Part shown: positions 20,061-27,965 of the stretch, piece after piece
Layout: the number at the start of each line of letters is the position of its first letter
How positions within the stretch are numbered: the first letter of the stretch is position 1
NCBI RefSeq assembly: GCF_051903925.1
Contig: NZ_CP173678.1
Location: 1,736,001-1,800,000, forward strand
Direction: 5' to 3'
DNA length: 64,000 nucleotides
DNA from: G051903925 sp051903925
GTDB lineage: Bacteria; Pseudomonadota; Alphaproteobacteria; Zavarziniales; Zavarziniaceae
Made by a program: the position numbers and the translations under genes
Notes under the pieces: model-generated
What the model saw: the letters and a program-made list of their open reading frames with translations, nothing else
Told to the model about the DNA's origin: nothing
The model's database searches: none

Positions 20061-23000
20061 ATGAGCGACTTCCTGAACCAGTTGAAGGACCGCGTGCTGC
20101 TCTGCGACGGCGGCATGGGGGCGCTTGTCCAGACCATGGACCTGGAGGTCGAGCGCGACTTCGACGGGTCCGAGAACTGCACCGAGATCCTGAACCGGAC
20201 CCGGCCCGACATCGTGCGCGACATCCATCGCCGCTATTTCGCGGCCGGTGCCGACATGGTGGAGACCAACTCCTTCGGCGGCTCGCCCATCACGCTGGGC
20301 GAATTCGGGCGCGAGGGCGAGGCCTATGAGCTGAACAAGCTGGCGGCCGAGATCGCGCGCGAGGCGGCGGAGAGCTTCTGTGATGGGCGCAGCCGCTTCG
20401 TCCTGGGCTCGGTCGGGCCAGGCACGCGCCTGCCAAGCCTGGGCCATGTCGCCTATCGCCCGCTGGAGGAGGCGCTGACCGTCCAGGCGCGCGGCCTGAT
20501 CGATGGCGGCGTCGATGCCATCCTGATCGAGACCTGCCAGGACCCCCTGCAGATCAAGGCCGCCGTGAACGGGGCCAAGGCGGCGCGCCTGGCCCTGGGC
20601 AAGGACACGCCCATCATGGTCCAGGTGACGGTGGAGACGACCGGCACCCTGCTGGTCGGCGCCGACATCGCAGCCGCCGCCACGATCATCGACGCGCTTG
20701 ACGTGCCGGTGATGGGCCTGAACTGCGCCACCGGGCCCCAGGAAATGGCCGAGCACGTCAAGTGGTTGAGCGAGAACTGGAAGGGCTTCATCAGCGTCCT
20801 GCCCAATGCCGGCCTGCCCGAACTGGTCGACGGCAAGACGCACTATCCGCTGGGGCCGGCCGAGCTTGCCGCCTGGCTGAAGCGCTTCGTGCTGGAGGAC
20901 GGGATCAACCTGATCGGCGGCTGCTGCGGCACCAACCCCGACCATATCGCGGCGCTGGATGCCATGCTGCGCGGGATCGAGGGGGCCAACTGGCGGCCGC
21001 GCCCACGCACCCGCACGTTCAGCTGGGTGCCGTCCATCGCCTCGCTCTACGGCCAGGTTCCGCTGCGGCAGGAAAATGCATTCCTGGCGATCGGCGAGCG
21101 CTGCAATGCCAACGGCTCCAAGAAGTTCAGGGACGCCCAGGCCGCGGGCGACTGGGAGACCTGCGTCGCCATGGGCCGCGAGCAGGTGAAGGAGGCCAGC
21201 CACGCGCTCGACCTCTGCACCGCCTATGTCGGGCGCGACGAGATCGCCGACATGACCGAGGTGCTGAGCCGCATGCGCGGGTCGGTGACGGCGCCGATCG
21301 TGATCGACTCGACCGAGCTGCCGGTGCTGGAGGCGGCGCTGGAGCTCTATGGCGGCAAGCCGGTCATCAACTCGATCAACTTCGAGGACGGCGAGGAGCC
21401 GGCGGAGAAGCGCCTGCACCTGGCGCGCAAGTTCGGTGCCGCGGTCGTGGCCCTGACCATCGACGAGGTCGGCATGGCCAAGACGGTGGAGGACAAGGTC
21501 CGCATCGCCCACCGGCTGCACGACTTCGCCTGCAACAGGCATGGCCTGCCGGCGTCCGACCTGATGTTCGACCCGCTGACCTTCACGATCTGCACGGGCA
21601 ACGAGGACGACCGCAAGCTGGGCCTCTGGACGCTGGACGCGATCGAGCGGATCGCCCAGGAACTGCCGGAGTGCCAGATCATCCTGGGGTTGTCGAACAT
21701 CTCGTTCGGCCTGAACCCGGCGGCGCGCCACGTCCTGAACTCGGTCTTCCTGGACCATGCGCTGAAGCGCGGCATGACGGGCGCCATCGTGCACGTCAGC
21801 AAGATCACGCCGCTGCACAAGATCCCGGCCGAAGAGGTGAAGATCGCCGAGGACCTGATCTTCGACCGCCGGTCGGAGGGCTATGATCCGCTGCAGGCGT
21901 TCATCGGCCTGTTCATGGATCGCAAGACGACCAGCGTTGCCAAGGTGCGCGCGGCGACGGTCGAGGAACGGCTGAAGGAGCGCATCGTCGACGGCGACCG
22001 CATCGGCCTGGAGGCCGAGCTGGACGAGGCGCTGAAGACGCACAAGCCGCTCGACATCATCAACACCTTCCTGCTGGACGGCATGAAGGTCGTGGGCGAG
22101 CTCTTCGGGGCGGGCAAGATGCAGCTGCCCTTCGTCCTGCAATCGGCGGAGACGATGAAGGCGGCGGTCGCCCACCTGGAACAGTTCATGGAAAAGATCG
22201 CGGGCCAGGAAAAGGGCACGATCATCCTGGCGACCGTGAAGGGCGACGTCCACGACATCGGCAAGAACCTGGTCGACATCATCCTGACCAATAACGGCTA
22301 TCGCGTCGTCAACCTCGGCATCAAGCAGCCGGTGGCGGCGATCCTGGATGCTGCGGTCGAGCACAAGGCCGACGCCATCGGCATGTCCGGCCTGCTGGTC
22401 AAGTCGACCGTCATCATGCGCGAGAACCTGGAGGAGATGACGCGGCGTGGCCTGGACATCCCCGTGTTCCTGGGCGGGGCGGCCCTGACCCGGAAGTACG
22501 TGGAGGAGGATTGCGTCGCGGCCTATGCCGGGGGTGGCGGGCGCGTGGCCTATGCCCGCGACGCGTTCGACGGCCTGGACCTGATGGCCCGGGTCGTGAA
22601 CGACAATTTCGACACCTACCTGAAAGAGCAGCAGACCAAGCGCGCGGGCCGGCCGTCGAACTCCAAGAAGATCGGCCAAGCGTCGCAGGCCTCCGCCCTG
22701 CGACCCGTCGATGCGGAGGAGACCAAGGCGCGGCGCGAGGAACTGGCCAAGGGCGTGCCGGTGCCGCAGCCGCCGTTCTGGGGCGCGCGGGTGATCGAGC
22801 ACGTGCCGTTGAAGGCACTGGTCCCGTTCCTGAACGAGACCATGCTGTTCCAGTTCCAGTGGGGCTTCCGCAAGGCGGGCAAGGACCTGGCGGCCTACAA
22901 GGACTGGGCGCGGACCGAGGTGCAGCCGATCCTGACCCGCATGCTGGACCTGTGCGCCAGGGACGAGATCCTGAAGCCGCAGGCGGTCTATGGCTACTGG

Positions 23001-23552
23001 AAGGCGGCGGCGGAAGGGAACGAGGTCGTCCTGTTCGAGGAGGACGGGACGACGGAGGCGGCGCGCCTGAGCTTCCCGCGCCAGGCGCGGTCCGGCGGCC
23101 TGTGCATTGCCGACTTCTTCCGCGACGTGACGGCGGGGGAGCGCGACGTGATCGGCCTGCAGGTCGTGACCATGGGGCAGACGGCGTCGGATGTGGCGCG
23201 CAGCTGGTTCGCGGAAAACCGCTACCAGGACTATCTCTACCTGCACGGCCTGGGGGTCGAGATGGCGGAGGCGCTGGCCGAGCACACGCACAAGCGCATC
23301 CGCGGCGAACTGGGCTTCAGCCACGAGGACGCGCGCGAGATGGAGGCGATGCTGAAGCAGGGCTATCGCGGCTCGCGCTATTCCTTCGGCTATCCGGCCT
23401 GCCCTGACCTCGCGCAGCAGCGCACGCTGCTGAAGCTGCTGGGTGCGGAACGCGTGGGCATCGAGATGGCGGACGAGGACCAGCTCCACCCCGAGCAGTC
23501 GACCAGCGCCATCGTCGTCCACCACCCCCAGGCCAAGTATTTTACGGTCTGA
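20061..23552 (+). CDS. metH: Cobalamin-dependent methionine synthase
   Basis: The 1163-residue protein has all four MetH modules: homocysteine-binding barrel (1-~310) with the zinc Cys pair in IGGCCGTNPDH (~288-289), pterin-binding barrel (~340-610), cobalamin module (~640-860) with D-x-H-x-x-G (DVHDIGKN, ~730) and the C-terminal reactivation domain (~870-1163) with YRGSRYSFGYPACPDL. It transfers methyl from 5-methyl-THF via B12 to homocysteine. ATG 20061 follows GAGTGAG one base after metF. B12 dependence ties it to the cobalamin riboswitch operon at 36 kb. Confidence 0.98.
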   Translation: MSDFLNQLKDRVLLCDGGMGALVQTMDLEVERDFDGSENCTEILNRTRPDIVRDIHRRYFAAGADMVETNSFGGSPITLGEFGREGEAYELNKLAAEIAREAAESFCDGRSRFVLGSVGPGTRLPSLGHVAYRPLEEALTVQARGLIDGGVDAILIETCQDPLQIKAAVNGAKAARLALGKDTPIMVQVTVETTGTLLVGADIAAAATIIDALDVPVMGLNCATGPQEMAEHVKWLSENWKGFISVLPNAGLPELVDGKTHYPLGPAELAAWLKRFVLEDGINLIGGCCGTNPDHIAALDAMLRGIEGANWRPRPRTRTFSWVPSIASLYGQVPLRQENAFLAIGERCNANGSKKFRDAQAAGDWETCVAMGREQVKEASHALDLCTAYVGRDEIADMTEVLSRMRGSVTAPIVIDSTELPVLEAALELYGGKPVINSINFEDGEEPAEKRLHLARKFGAAVVALTIDEVGMAKTVEDKVRIAHRLHDFACNRHGLPASDLMFDPLTFTICTGNEDDRKLGLWTLDAIERIAQELPECQIILGLSNISFGLNPAARHVLNSVFLDHALKRGMTGAIVHVSKITPLHKIPAEEVKIAEDLIFDRRSEGYDPLQAFIGLFMDRKTTSVAKVRAATVEERLKERIVDGDRIGLEAELDEALKTHKPLDIINTFLLDGMKVVGELFGAGKMQLPFVLQSAETMKAAVAHLEQFMEKIAGQEKGTIILATVKGDVHDIGKNLVDIILTNNGYRVVNLGIKQPVAAILDAAVEHKADAIGMSGLLVKSTVIMRENLEEMTRRGLDIPVFLGGAALTRKYVEEDCVAAYAGGGGRVAYARDAFDGLDLMARVVNDNFDTYLKEQQTKRAGRPSNSKKIGQASQASALRPVDAEETKARREELAKGVPVPQPPFWGARVIEHVPLKALVPFLNETMLFQFQWGFRKAGKDLAAYKDWARTEVQPILTRMLDLCARDEILKPQAVYGYWKAAAEGNEVVLFEEDGTTEAARLSFPRQARSGGLCIADFFRDVTAGERDVIGLQVVTMGQTASDVARSWFAENRYQDYLYLHGLGVEMAEALAEHTHKRIRGELGFSHEDAREMEAMLKQGYRGSRYSFGYPACPDLAQQRTLLKLLGAERVGIEMADEDQLHPEQSTSAIVVHHPQAKYFTV

Positions 23553-23643
23553 GGGGACAGCCCAGGCGGCGGAGCCCGACGCATCGCGGGGTGCCCGTCG
23601 TCACCCTGCGACGCGTCCGGCGGTGTTTCGGACCCATCGCTTG

Positions 23644-24063
23644 TCAGCCGTCCTTGGCCGACGGCCCCTGGGCAGGGGCATGGTGACAGCACACGCACAC
23701 CTTGTTGCCGTCCAGGTCGCGGAAATAGGCGCCGTAATAATGGGCGTGATAGTGCGGCCGAAGGCCCGGCTCACCCTGGTCAAGGGCTCCACCGCGAAGG
23801 GCCATGGCAAAGACCGCGTCGACCGTCGGCCGGTCCGGCGCCAGCAGGGCGACCATCCCCCCGTTGGATGGAGAGGCCGGTTCGCGGTCATAGGGCCGGC
23901 CTACGATGAACAGGGGGCGCGCCGCATCCGCGGGCTCCCAGCCTGCCCAGCCGGTGGTCGCATCCGAGAAGCGCAGCCGCCAACCCAGCAAAGCCAGGAT
24001 CGGGGCATAGAAGGCCTCCGCCCGCGCCGGGTCATTGGTGCCCAGATAGATGTGCGACAGCAT
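23644..24063 (-). CDS. VOC-family (glyoxalase/bleomycin-resistance-like) protein
   Basis: The 139-residue protein starts MLSHIYLGTNDPARAEAFY and ends AYFRDLDGNKVCVCCHH, the paired beta-alpha-beta-beta-beta units of the vicinal oxygen chelate superfamily. Candidate metal ligands are His4, the Glu region of AEAFY and the C-terminal AYFRDLDGNK strand. The reaction is unknown. Its start codon overlaps the stop of the upstream cupin gene (ATGA at 24060-24065 region), so they are translated together. The C-terminus is Cys/His-rich. Confidence 0.7.
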   Translation of the reverse strand: MLSHIYLGTNDPARAEAFYAPILALLGWRLRFSDATTGWAGWEPADAARPLFIVGRPYDREPASPSNGGMVALLAPDRPTVDAVFAMALRGGALDQGEPGLRPHYHAHYYGAYFRDLDGNKVCVCCHHAPAQGPSAKDG

Positions 24064-24536
24064 CAATAGGCGCTCCCGTCCTTGTGCGTGAAGCGCCAGC
24101 TGTCGCCGGTCCACACTGCGTCCAGGTCGTCCTCGGGATAGGCGCCACGATCCTCCGGATTGCGGTCGCCCACCTCAAGATAGGTCACGTCCTGGTCGGT
24201 CGCATTGACCAGATGGTGCGCACATCCGCCGGGCACGAAGCCGGCGCACATGCCCGGCTGCAACGGGAATTCGCCCTGGTCCGTCCGCAAGGTGGGATGC
24301 CCGCTCAGGACATAGACAAACTCGTGCTGCTGGCTGTGGCGATGGAGCAGTGAGGATTGGGCGCCCGGGCGCAGGATCGTCAGGTTCACGCCGAACGGGG
24401 CGATGCCGAACGCATCGCCAAGCTGGCGCTTCACCCTACCCGCCATGCGACTGGCGAACGGCTCGGGATAGTTGCTCGCCTTGGCCCGGGGCGGCACGTC
24501 CAGCGCGGCAACGGGCTTGAAATCCGGCTTCGACAT
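24063..24536 (-). CDS. Cupin-domain protein
   Basis: The 157-residue protein has both cupin motifs: HRHSQQHEFVYVLSGHPTL (motif 1, G-x5-H-x-H-x4-E) and GMCAGFVPGGCAHHLVN (motif 2, G-x5-P-x-G-x2-H). The ligands for a single metal are therefore present. The substrate is unknown; related proteins are sugar-binding or isomerase-like. Start at ATG 24536 was chosen because upstream residues do not belong to the fold. It forms a two-gene unit with the VOC gene and faces the LysR gene at 24648. Confidence 0.75.
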   Translation of the reverse strand: MSKPDFKPVAALDVPPRAKASNYPEPFASRMAGRVKRQLGDAFGIAPFGVNLTILRPGAQSSLLHRHSQQHEFVYVLSGHPTLRTDQGEFPLQPGMCAGFVPGGCAHHLVNATDQDVTYLEVGDRNPEDRGAYPEDDLDAVWTGDSWRFTHKDGSAY

Positions 24537-24647
24537 GGCACCCCTCGGATCGTTGAGCGGCAGAACGATAGCATTGCACCCGATCCGGATTGGTGAGATT
24601 GCTTCACCGATCCACACGCAACCCTATCCCCGACGGAGGACCGCGCC

Positions 24648-25547
24648 ATCGCAACCCAGCTGCCGTCGCTGCGCGGGCTCTCGGCGTTGGCTGCTCTGGC
24701 GCGGCACGGGCGGCACGATCCTGCCGCCAGGGCGCTGGGCATCTCGCGTTCCGCACTGTCGCACCGGATTGCCGACCTGGAGGGGGAACTTGTTGCGGTG
24801 CTGGTCGTCAAGCGCGGTCGGCTGTCCGTGGTCTCGGACGATGGGCTGGCCCTTCTTGCGGCGATGGGCGATGCGCTGGAACGGATCGAGTCGGCTGTCG
24901 CGCCGCTGCAGCGGCGGAGACATCAACTGCGCCTCAGCACCGTCAGCACCTTTGCCTCGAACTGGCTGTTGCCGCGGCTCCGCGATTTCCAGGCGGGCCA
25001 TCCCGACATCGACCTTGCCGTGTCGACGACGCAGCGCGTGGTCGACTTCGATCACGAGGACGTCGATTGCGCGATCCGCCATGGCCATGGCGAATGGACT
25101 GGTCTGCGCTCGGTCCTCCTCTTTCATGGGACACTGGTCCCCGTCGCGCGGCCGGGCCTGTACAGCCCCGCTCCGGCCGGCTGGCCGGTCATCCGGGCGC
25201 GCAGCCGATTCCAGGACTGGCCGCGCTGGTGGCGCGGCACGGGCCAGGCGGGCGTGCCGCCAACGCACGGGATCACGGTCGAAACCAGATCGCAGGCGTT
25301 GGAGGCGTCGCTTGCCGGGGCGGGAGTGGCGCTGACGGACCGGCGCTATCTGGACGACCTGCTGCGGGATGGACGGCTGGAACTGCTGGGGCCGCTGGTC
25401 GAGCTTGTCGAGGGGAACTACTTCGTCCATCCGGCCAAGGTGCGGAACAGCCGCCTTGTGGACAGCATGCGCCACTGGCTGCTCGCCCAGTCTGGGGACC
25501 AGTCTGCCCGTCTGAGGGCAAGCCAAACCGACAATCAGTCCGAATAG
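24648..25547 (+). CDS. LysR-family transcription regulator with a probable ATC start
   Basis: The protein (299 residues from 24648) has a LysR winged helix (LRGLSALAALARHG, ALGISRSALSHRIADLE) and a substrate-binding region (STVSTFASNWLLPRLRDFQ, VDFDHEDVDCAIRHGHG) like GcvA-type LysR proteins. No ATG, GTG or TTG exists in frame between the upstream stop at 24594 and TTG 24687, which would cut into the first helix. GGAGGA at 24635-24640 is spaced 7 bp from ATC 24648, giving the usual MATQLPSLRGL-like N-terminus. It probably controls the divergent cupin-VOC pair. Confidence 0.7.
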   Translation: MATQLPSLRGLSALAALARHGRHDPAARALGISRSALSHRIADLEGELVAVLVVKRGRLSVVSDDGLALLAAMGDALERIESAVAPLQRRRHQLRLSTVSTFASNWLLPRLRDFQAGHPDIDLAVSTTQRVVDFDHEDVDCAIRHGHGEWTGLRSVLLFHGTLVPVARPGLYSPAPAGWPVIRARSRFQDWPRWWRGTGQAGVPPTHGITVETRSQALEASLAGAGVALTDRRYLDDLLRDGRLELLGPLVELVEGNYFVHPAKVRNSRLVDSMRHWLLAQSGDQSARLRASQTDNQSE

Positions 25548-25567
25548 GCTGGATGTTCAGCGGCCGA

Positions 25568-26224
25568 TCAGGGCTTCGCCGGCGAAGCCGCCTGCCTGTT
25601 CGTCTTCAGATTGAACAGCGTCCGGCCGTCGATCACGCGGTCGATCAGGGCATCGTCAGGCGGCAGCTGGCCGTCGAGCATGAGCATGGCGAGGCCGTGG
25701 ACCACGGACCAGGCCTGGACCTGGAGGCGCATCACCTCCTCCGGGCTGCCGTCGGTGAAGGCGGTGGCGAAGGCGCGCAGCAGGTTGGCGGCCGTGTTCT
25801 CGCCAAAGGCACCGGATGGCGGTGGGGGCGGGCCGTCGGACGGGGCGGCGCAATGGTCCTGCCCCTTCACCGCATAGAGCAGGCGGAACAGGCTGGGATT
25901 GGCCAGCGCGAAGCGGACATAGGCACGCCCTGTCGCGGCGAAGCGCGTGGCCTGGTCCGGTGCCGTCGCGGCGGCAGCCTGCTGGGCTTGGCCCAGGCGC
26001 TCCGCCGCCTCGCCCGCCAGGGCGCCGAGCAGCGCCCGCTTGTCCGGGAAATGGCGATATACCGCCGTGGCCGACACCCCCACCGCCCGCGCCACCTGGC
26101 GCAGGGACAGATCCTCAAGCGCCGTCGTTTCAAGTGCCTTCAGCCCCGCGTCGACAAGGGCTGCGCGAAGGTCGCCGTGATGATAGCTGCGCTGGCTCGA
26201 TTCAGATGTTGACACTGTAATCAT
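25568..26224 (-). CDS. TetR-family repressor
   Basis: The 218-residue protein has the TetR helix-turn-helix at ~18-65 (SYHHGDLRAALVDAGLKALE, LRQVARAVGVSATAVYRHFP) and a C-terminal ligand domain of the WHG type. It is divergent from the carotenoid oxygenase gene, with 46 bp between start codons, and two 19-bp pseudo-palindromes lie in that gap. This layout suggests it represses the oxygenase and itself in the absence of a ligand. Confidence 0.85.
   Translation of the reverse strand: MITVSTSESSQRSYHHGDLRAALVDAGLKALETTALEDLSLRQVARAVGVSATAVYRHFPDKRALLGALAGEAAERLGQAQQAAAATAPDQATRFAATGRAYVRFALANPSLFRLLYAVKGQDHCAAPSDGPPPPPSGAFGENTAANLLRAFATAFTDGSPEEVMRLQVQAWSVVHGLAMLMLDGQLPPDDALIDRVIDGRTLFNLKTNRQAASPAKP
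26206..26224. promoter_or_regulatory. TetR operator candidate 1
   Basis: ATGTTGACACTGTAATCAT pairs at 7 of 9 positions. It overlaps the TetR start codon. It shares the pattern ATGTT-x-AC...TAA-x-CAT with a second site 27 bp away. Confidence 0.5.
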
Positions 26225-26232
26225 TCACGCTC

Positions 26233-26251
26233 ATGTTAACGGCATAAACAT
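26233..26251. promoter_or_regulatory. TetR operator candidate 2
   Basis: ATGTTAACGGCATAAACAT pairs at 7 of 9 positions and lies 19 bp before the carotenoid oxygenase ATG, just ahead of its AGGAGGG ribosome binding site. Binding here would block transcription in both directions. Confidence 0.5.
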
Positions 26252-26270
26252 TGGTCCAGGAGGGTACGCA

Positions 26271-27707
26271 ATGTCCAGCGCCGTCGAATCCGCCATCCGC
26301 TCCGTCGTGGGCGCCGGCATCGGCAAGATCGCCGATTTCAACCGCAAGCGCCTGGAGGAGCGGGACCACGAATTCCTCTCCGGCATCCATGCGCCGATCC
26401 AGGGCGAGCTGACCCTGACCGACCTGAAGGTCACGGGCCAGATCCCGGCCGAGCTTTCGGGCCGTTATGTCCGCATCGGGCCCAATCCATTCAAGCCGAC
26501 GGCCAAGGGCCACCACTGGTTCATCGGAGACGGCATGGTGCATGGCGTGCGCCTGCATGGCGGCAAGGCGGAATGGTATCGCAACCGCTATATCCGCTCA
26601 CAGACGCTGGAAGCGGCGGGCGGGCCCAAGGCGGCACCGGGGCCGCGCCGCGGCCGCGGCGATACCGTCAACACCAACGTGATCCCCTATGCCGGCAAGA
26701 CGCTCGCCATCGTCGAGGCAGGCTCGTTCCCCGCGATCCTGAACGACGAACTGGAGACGATCGCCTATAGCGATTTCGACGGCACGCTGGGCACCGCCTT
26801 CACCGCGCATCCGCACGAGGATCCGGCGACGGGCGAGCTGCACGCCATCACCTATGACGCGATGACGCCGACGACGGTCTGGCATGTCGTGGCCGACCGC
26901 AACGGACGCGTGGTGCGGCAGGAGCCCATCCCGGTCAGCGACGGGCCGATGATCCACGAATGCACGATCACGAAGAACTATGTGCTGATCTTCGACCTGC
27001 CCGTCACCTTCTCGATGAGTGCCGTAATGGCGGGCTATTCCTTCCCCTATGTCTGGAACCCGAAGCACAAGGCCCGCGTCGGCCTGCTGCCCCGCAACGG
27101 CACGGCCGACGACGTGATCTGGTGCGCGGTCGATCCCTGCTACGTCTTCCACGTCGCCAATTCCTATGAGGATGAGCAGGGCCGCGTGATCGTCGATTCC
27201 GCGGTGTACGAGACGATGTTCAAGGACGGCATGGACGGCCCCAATGGCCGCTCGCTGGGCCTGGAGCGCTGGACCATTGATCCGGTGGCGAAGCGGGTGG
27301 CGCGGGCGACGATCGACGCGGCGCCCCAGGAGTTTCCCCGTCCTGACGAACGCTTCTTCGGCGCCGCCTACCGCCATGCCTGGTCCATGGGTCTGCCAGG
27401 GGAAGGGGGCGAGGGCTTCATGGGCCCGCAGCCGCTCTACCATCACGACCTTGAGACCGGCACGCGCCGGGCCCGCGACTTCGGCACCGGTGCGGTGCCG
27501 GGCGAGTTCGTGTTCGTCCCCCGCAGCGCAGACGCCGCCGAGGGCGATGGTTGGGTCCTGGGCTATGTCATTGACACGGCGACGGACACGACGGACCTGG
27601 TGATCCTGGATGCCCTCGATATCGAGGGCGAGGCGGTCGCCCGCGTCCACATCCCCCACCGGATCCCCACGGGCTTCCACGGCAACTGGATGCCGGACGC
27701 CCGCTGA
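26271..27707 (+). CDS. Carotenoid/stilbene cleavage oxygenase
   Basis: The 478-residue protein has the beta-propeller signature of carotenoid cleavage dioxygenases and all four iron-binding His contexts: FTAHPHEDPATGELHAI, MIHECTITKNYVLIFD, YVFHVANSYEDEQG and the C-terminal GFHGNWMP. These enzymes split conjugated double bonds in carotenoids, apocarotenoids or lignin-derived stilbenes with Fe(II) and oxygen. The substrate is unknown; with no carotenoid genes nearby, a stilbenoid is possible. A good AGGAGGG ribosome binding site precedes ATG. Regulation by the divergent TetR protein is likely. Confidence 0.88.
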   Translation: MSSAVESAIRSVVGAGIGKIADFNRKRLEERDHEFLSGIHAPIQGELTLTDLKVTGQIPAELSGRYVRIGPNPFKPTAKGHHWFIGDGMVHGVRLHGGKAEWYRNRYIRSQTLEAAGGPKAAPGPRRGRGDTVNTNVIPYAGKTLAIVEAGSFPAILNDELETIAYSDFDGTLGTAFTAHPHEDPATGELHAITYDAMTPTTVWHVVADRNGRVVRQEPIPVSDGPMIHECTITKNYVLIFDLPVTFSMSAVMAGYSFPYVWNPKHKARVGLLPRNGTADDVIWCAVDPCYVFHVANSYEDEQGRVIVDSAVYETMFKDGMDGPNGRSLGLERWTIDPVAKRVARATIDAAPQEFPRPDERFFGAAYRHAWSMGLPGEGGEGFMGPQPLYHHDLETGTRRARDFGTGAVPGEFVFVPRSADAAEGDGWVLGYVIDTATDTTDLVILDALDIEGEAVARVHIPHRIPTGFHGNWMPDAR

Positions 27708-27715
27708 CCGGGACG

Positions 27716-27743
27716 GCGCGCCGGCCGGTCCGGGCCGGCGCGC
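27716..27743 (+). terminator. Strong hairpin after carotenoid oxygenase
   Basis: GCGCGCCGGCC and GGCCGGCGCGC form a perfect 11-bp stem around a 6-base loop, 8 bp after the stop. There is no T-run, so it may act with Rho or simply stabilise the mRNA end. A second hairpin (CCTCCC/GGGAGG) is at 27831-27846 in the leader of the next gene. Confidence 0.5.
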
Positions 27744-27965
27744 ATTGCAGCCATTCAGTGATTGCATATGGTATACAGACGAATGTTTACCTGGGCGGAT
27801 CGTGTCCTCCGCTTGCCCCGGCCAGGGAGACCTCCCTGCGGGGAGGGTCCTTGTTCGCCTGTTGTTTAGTCGAATCGTAACGCAGAACTGCCAATCTGCG
27901 GTGGAACCCACGGCTTCCGTGGTGTTATATACAATCGAAACCATTGCAAGGTGCCGCAGGTTCAA

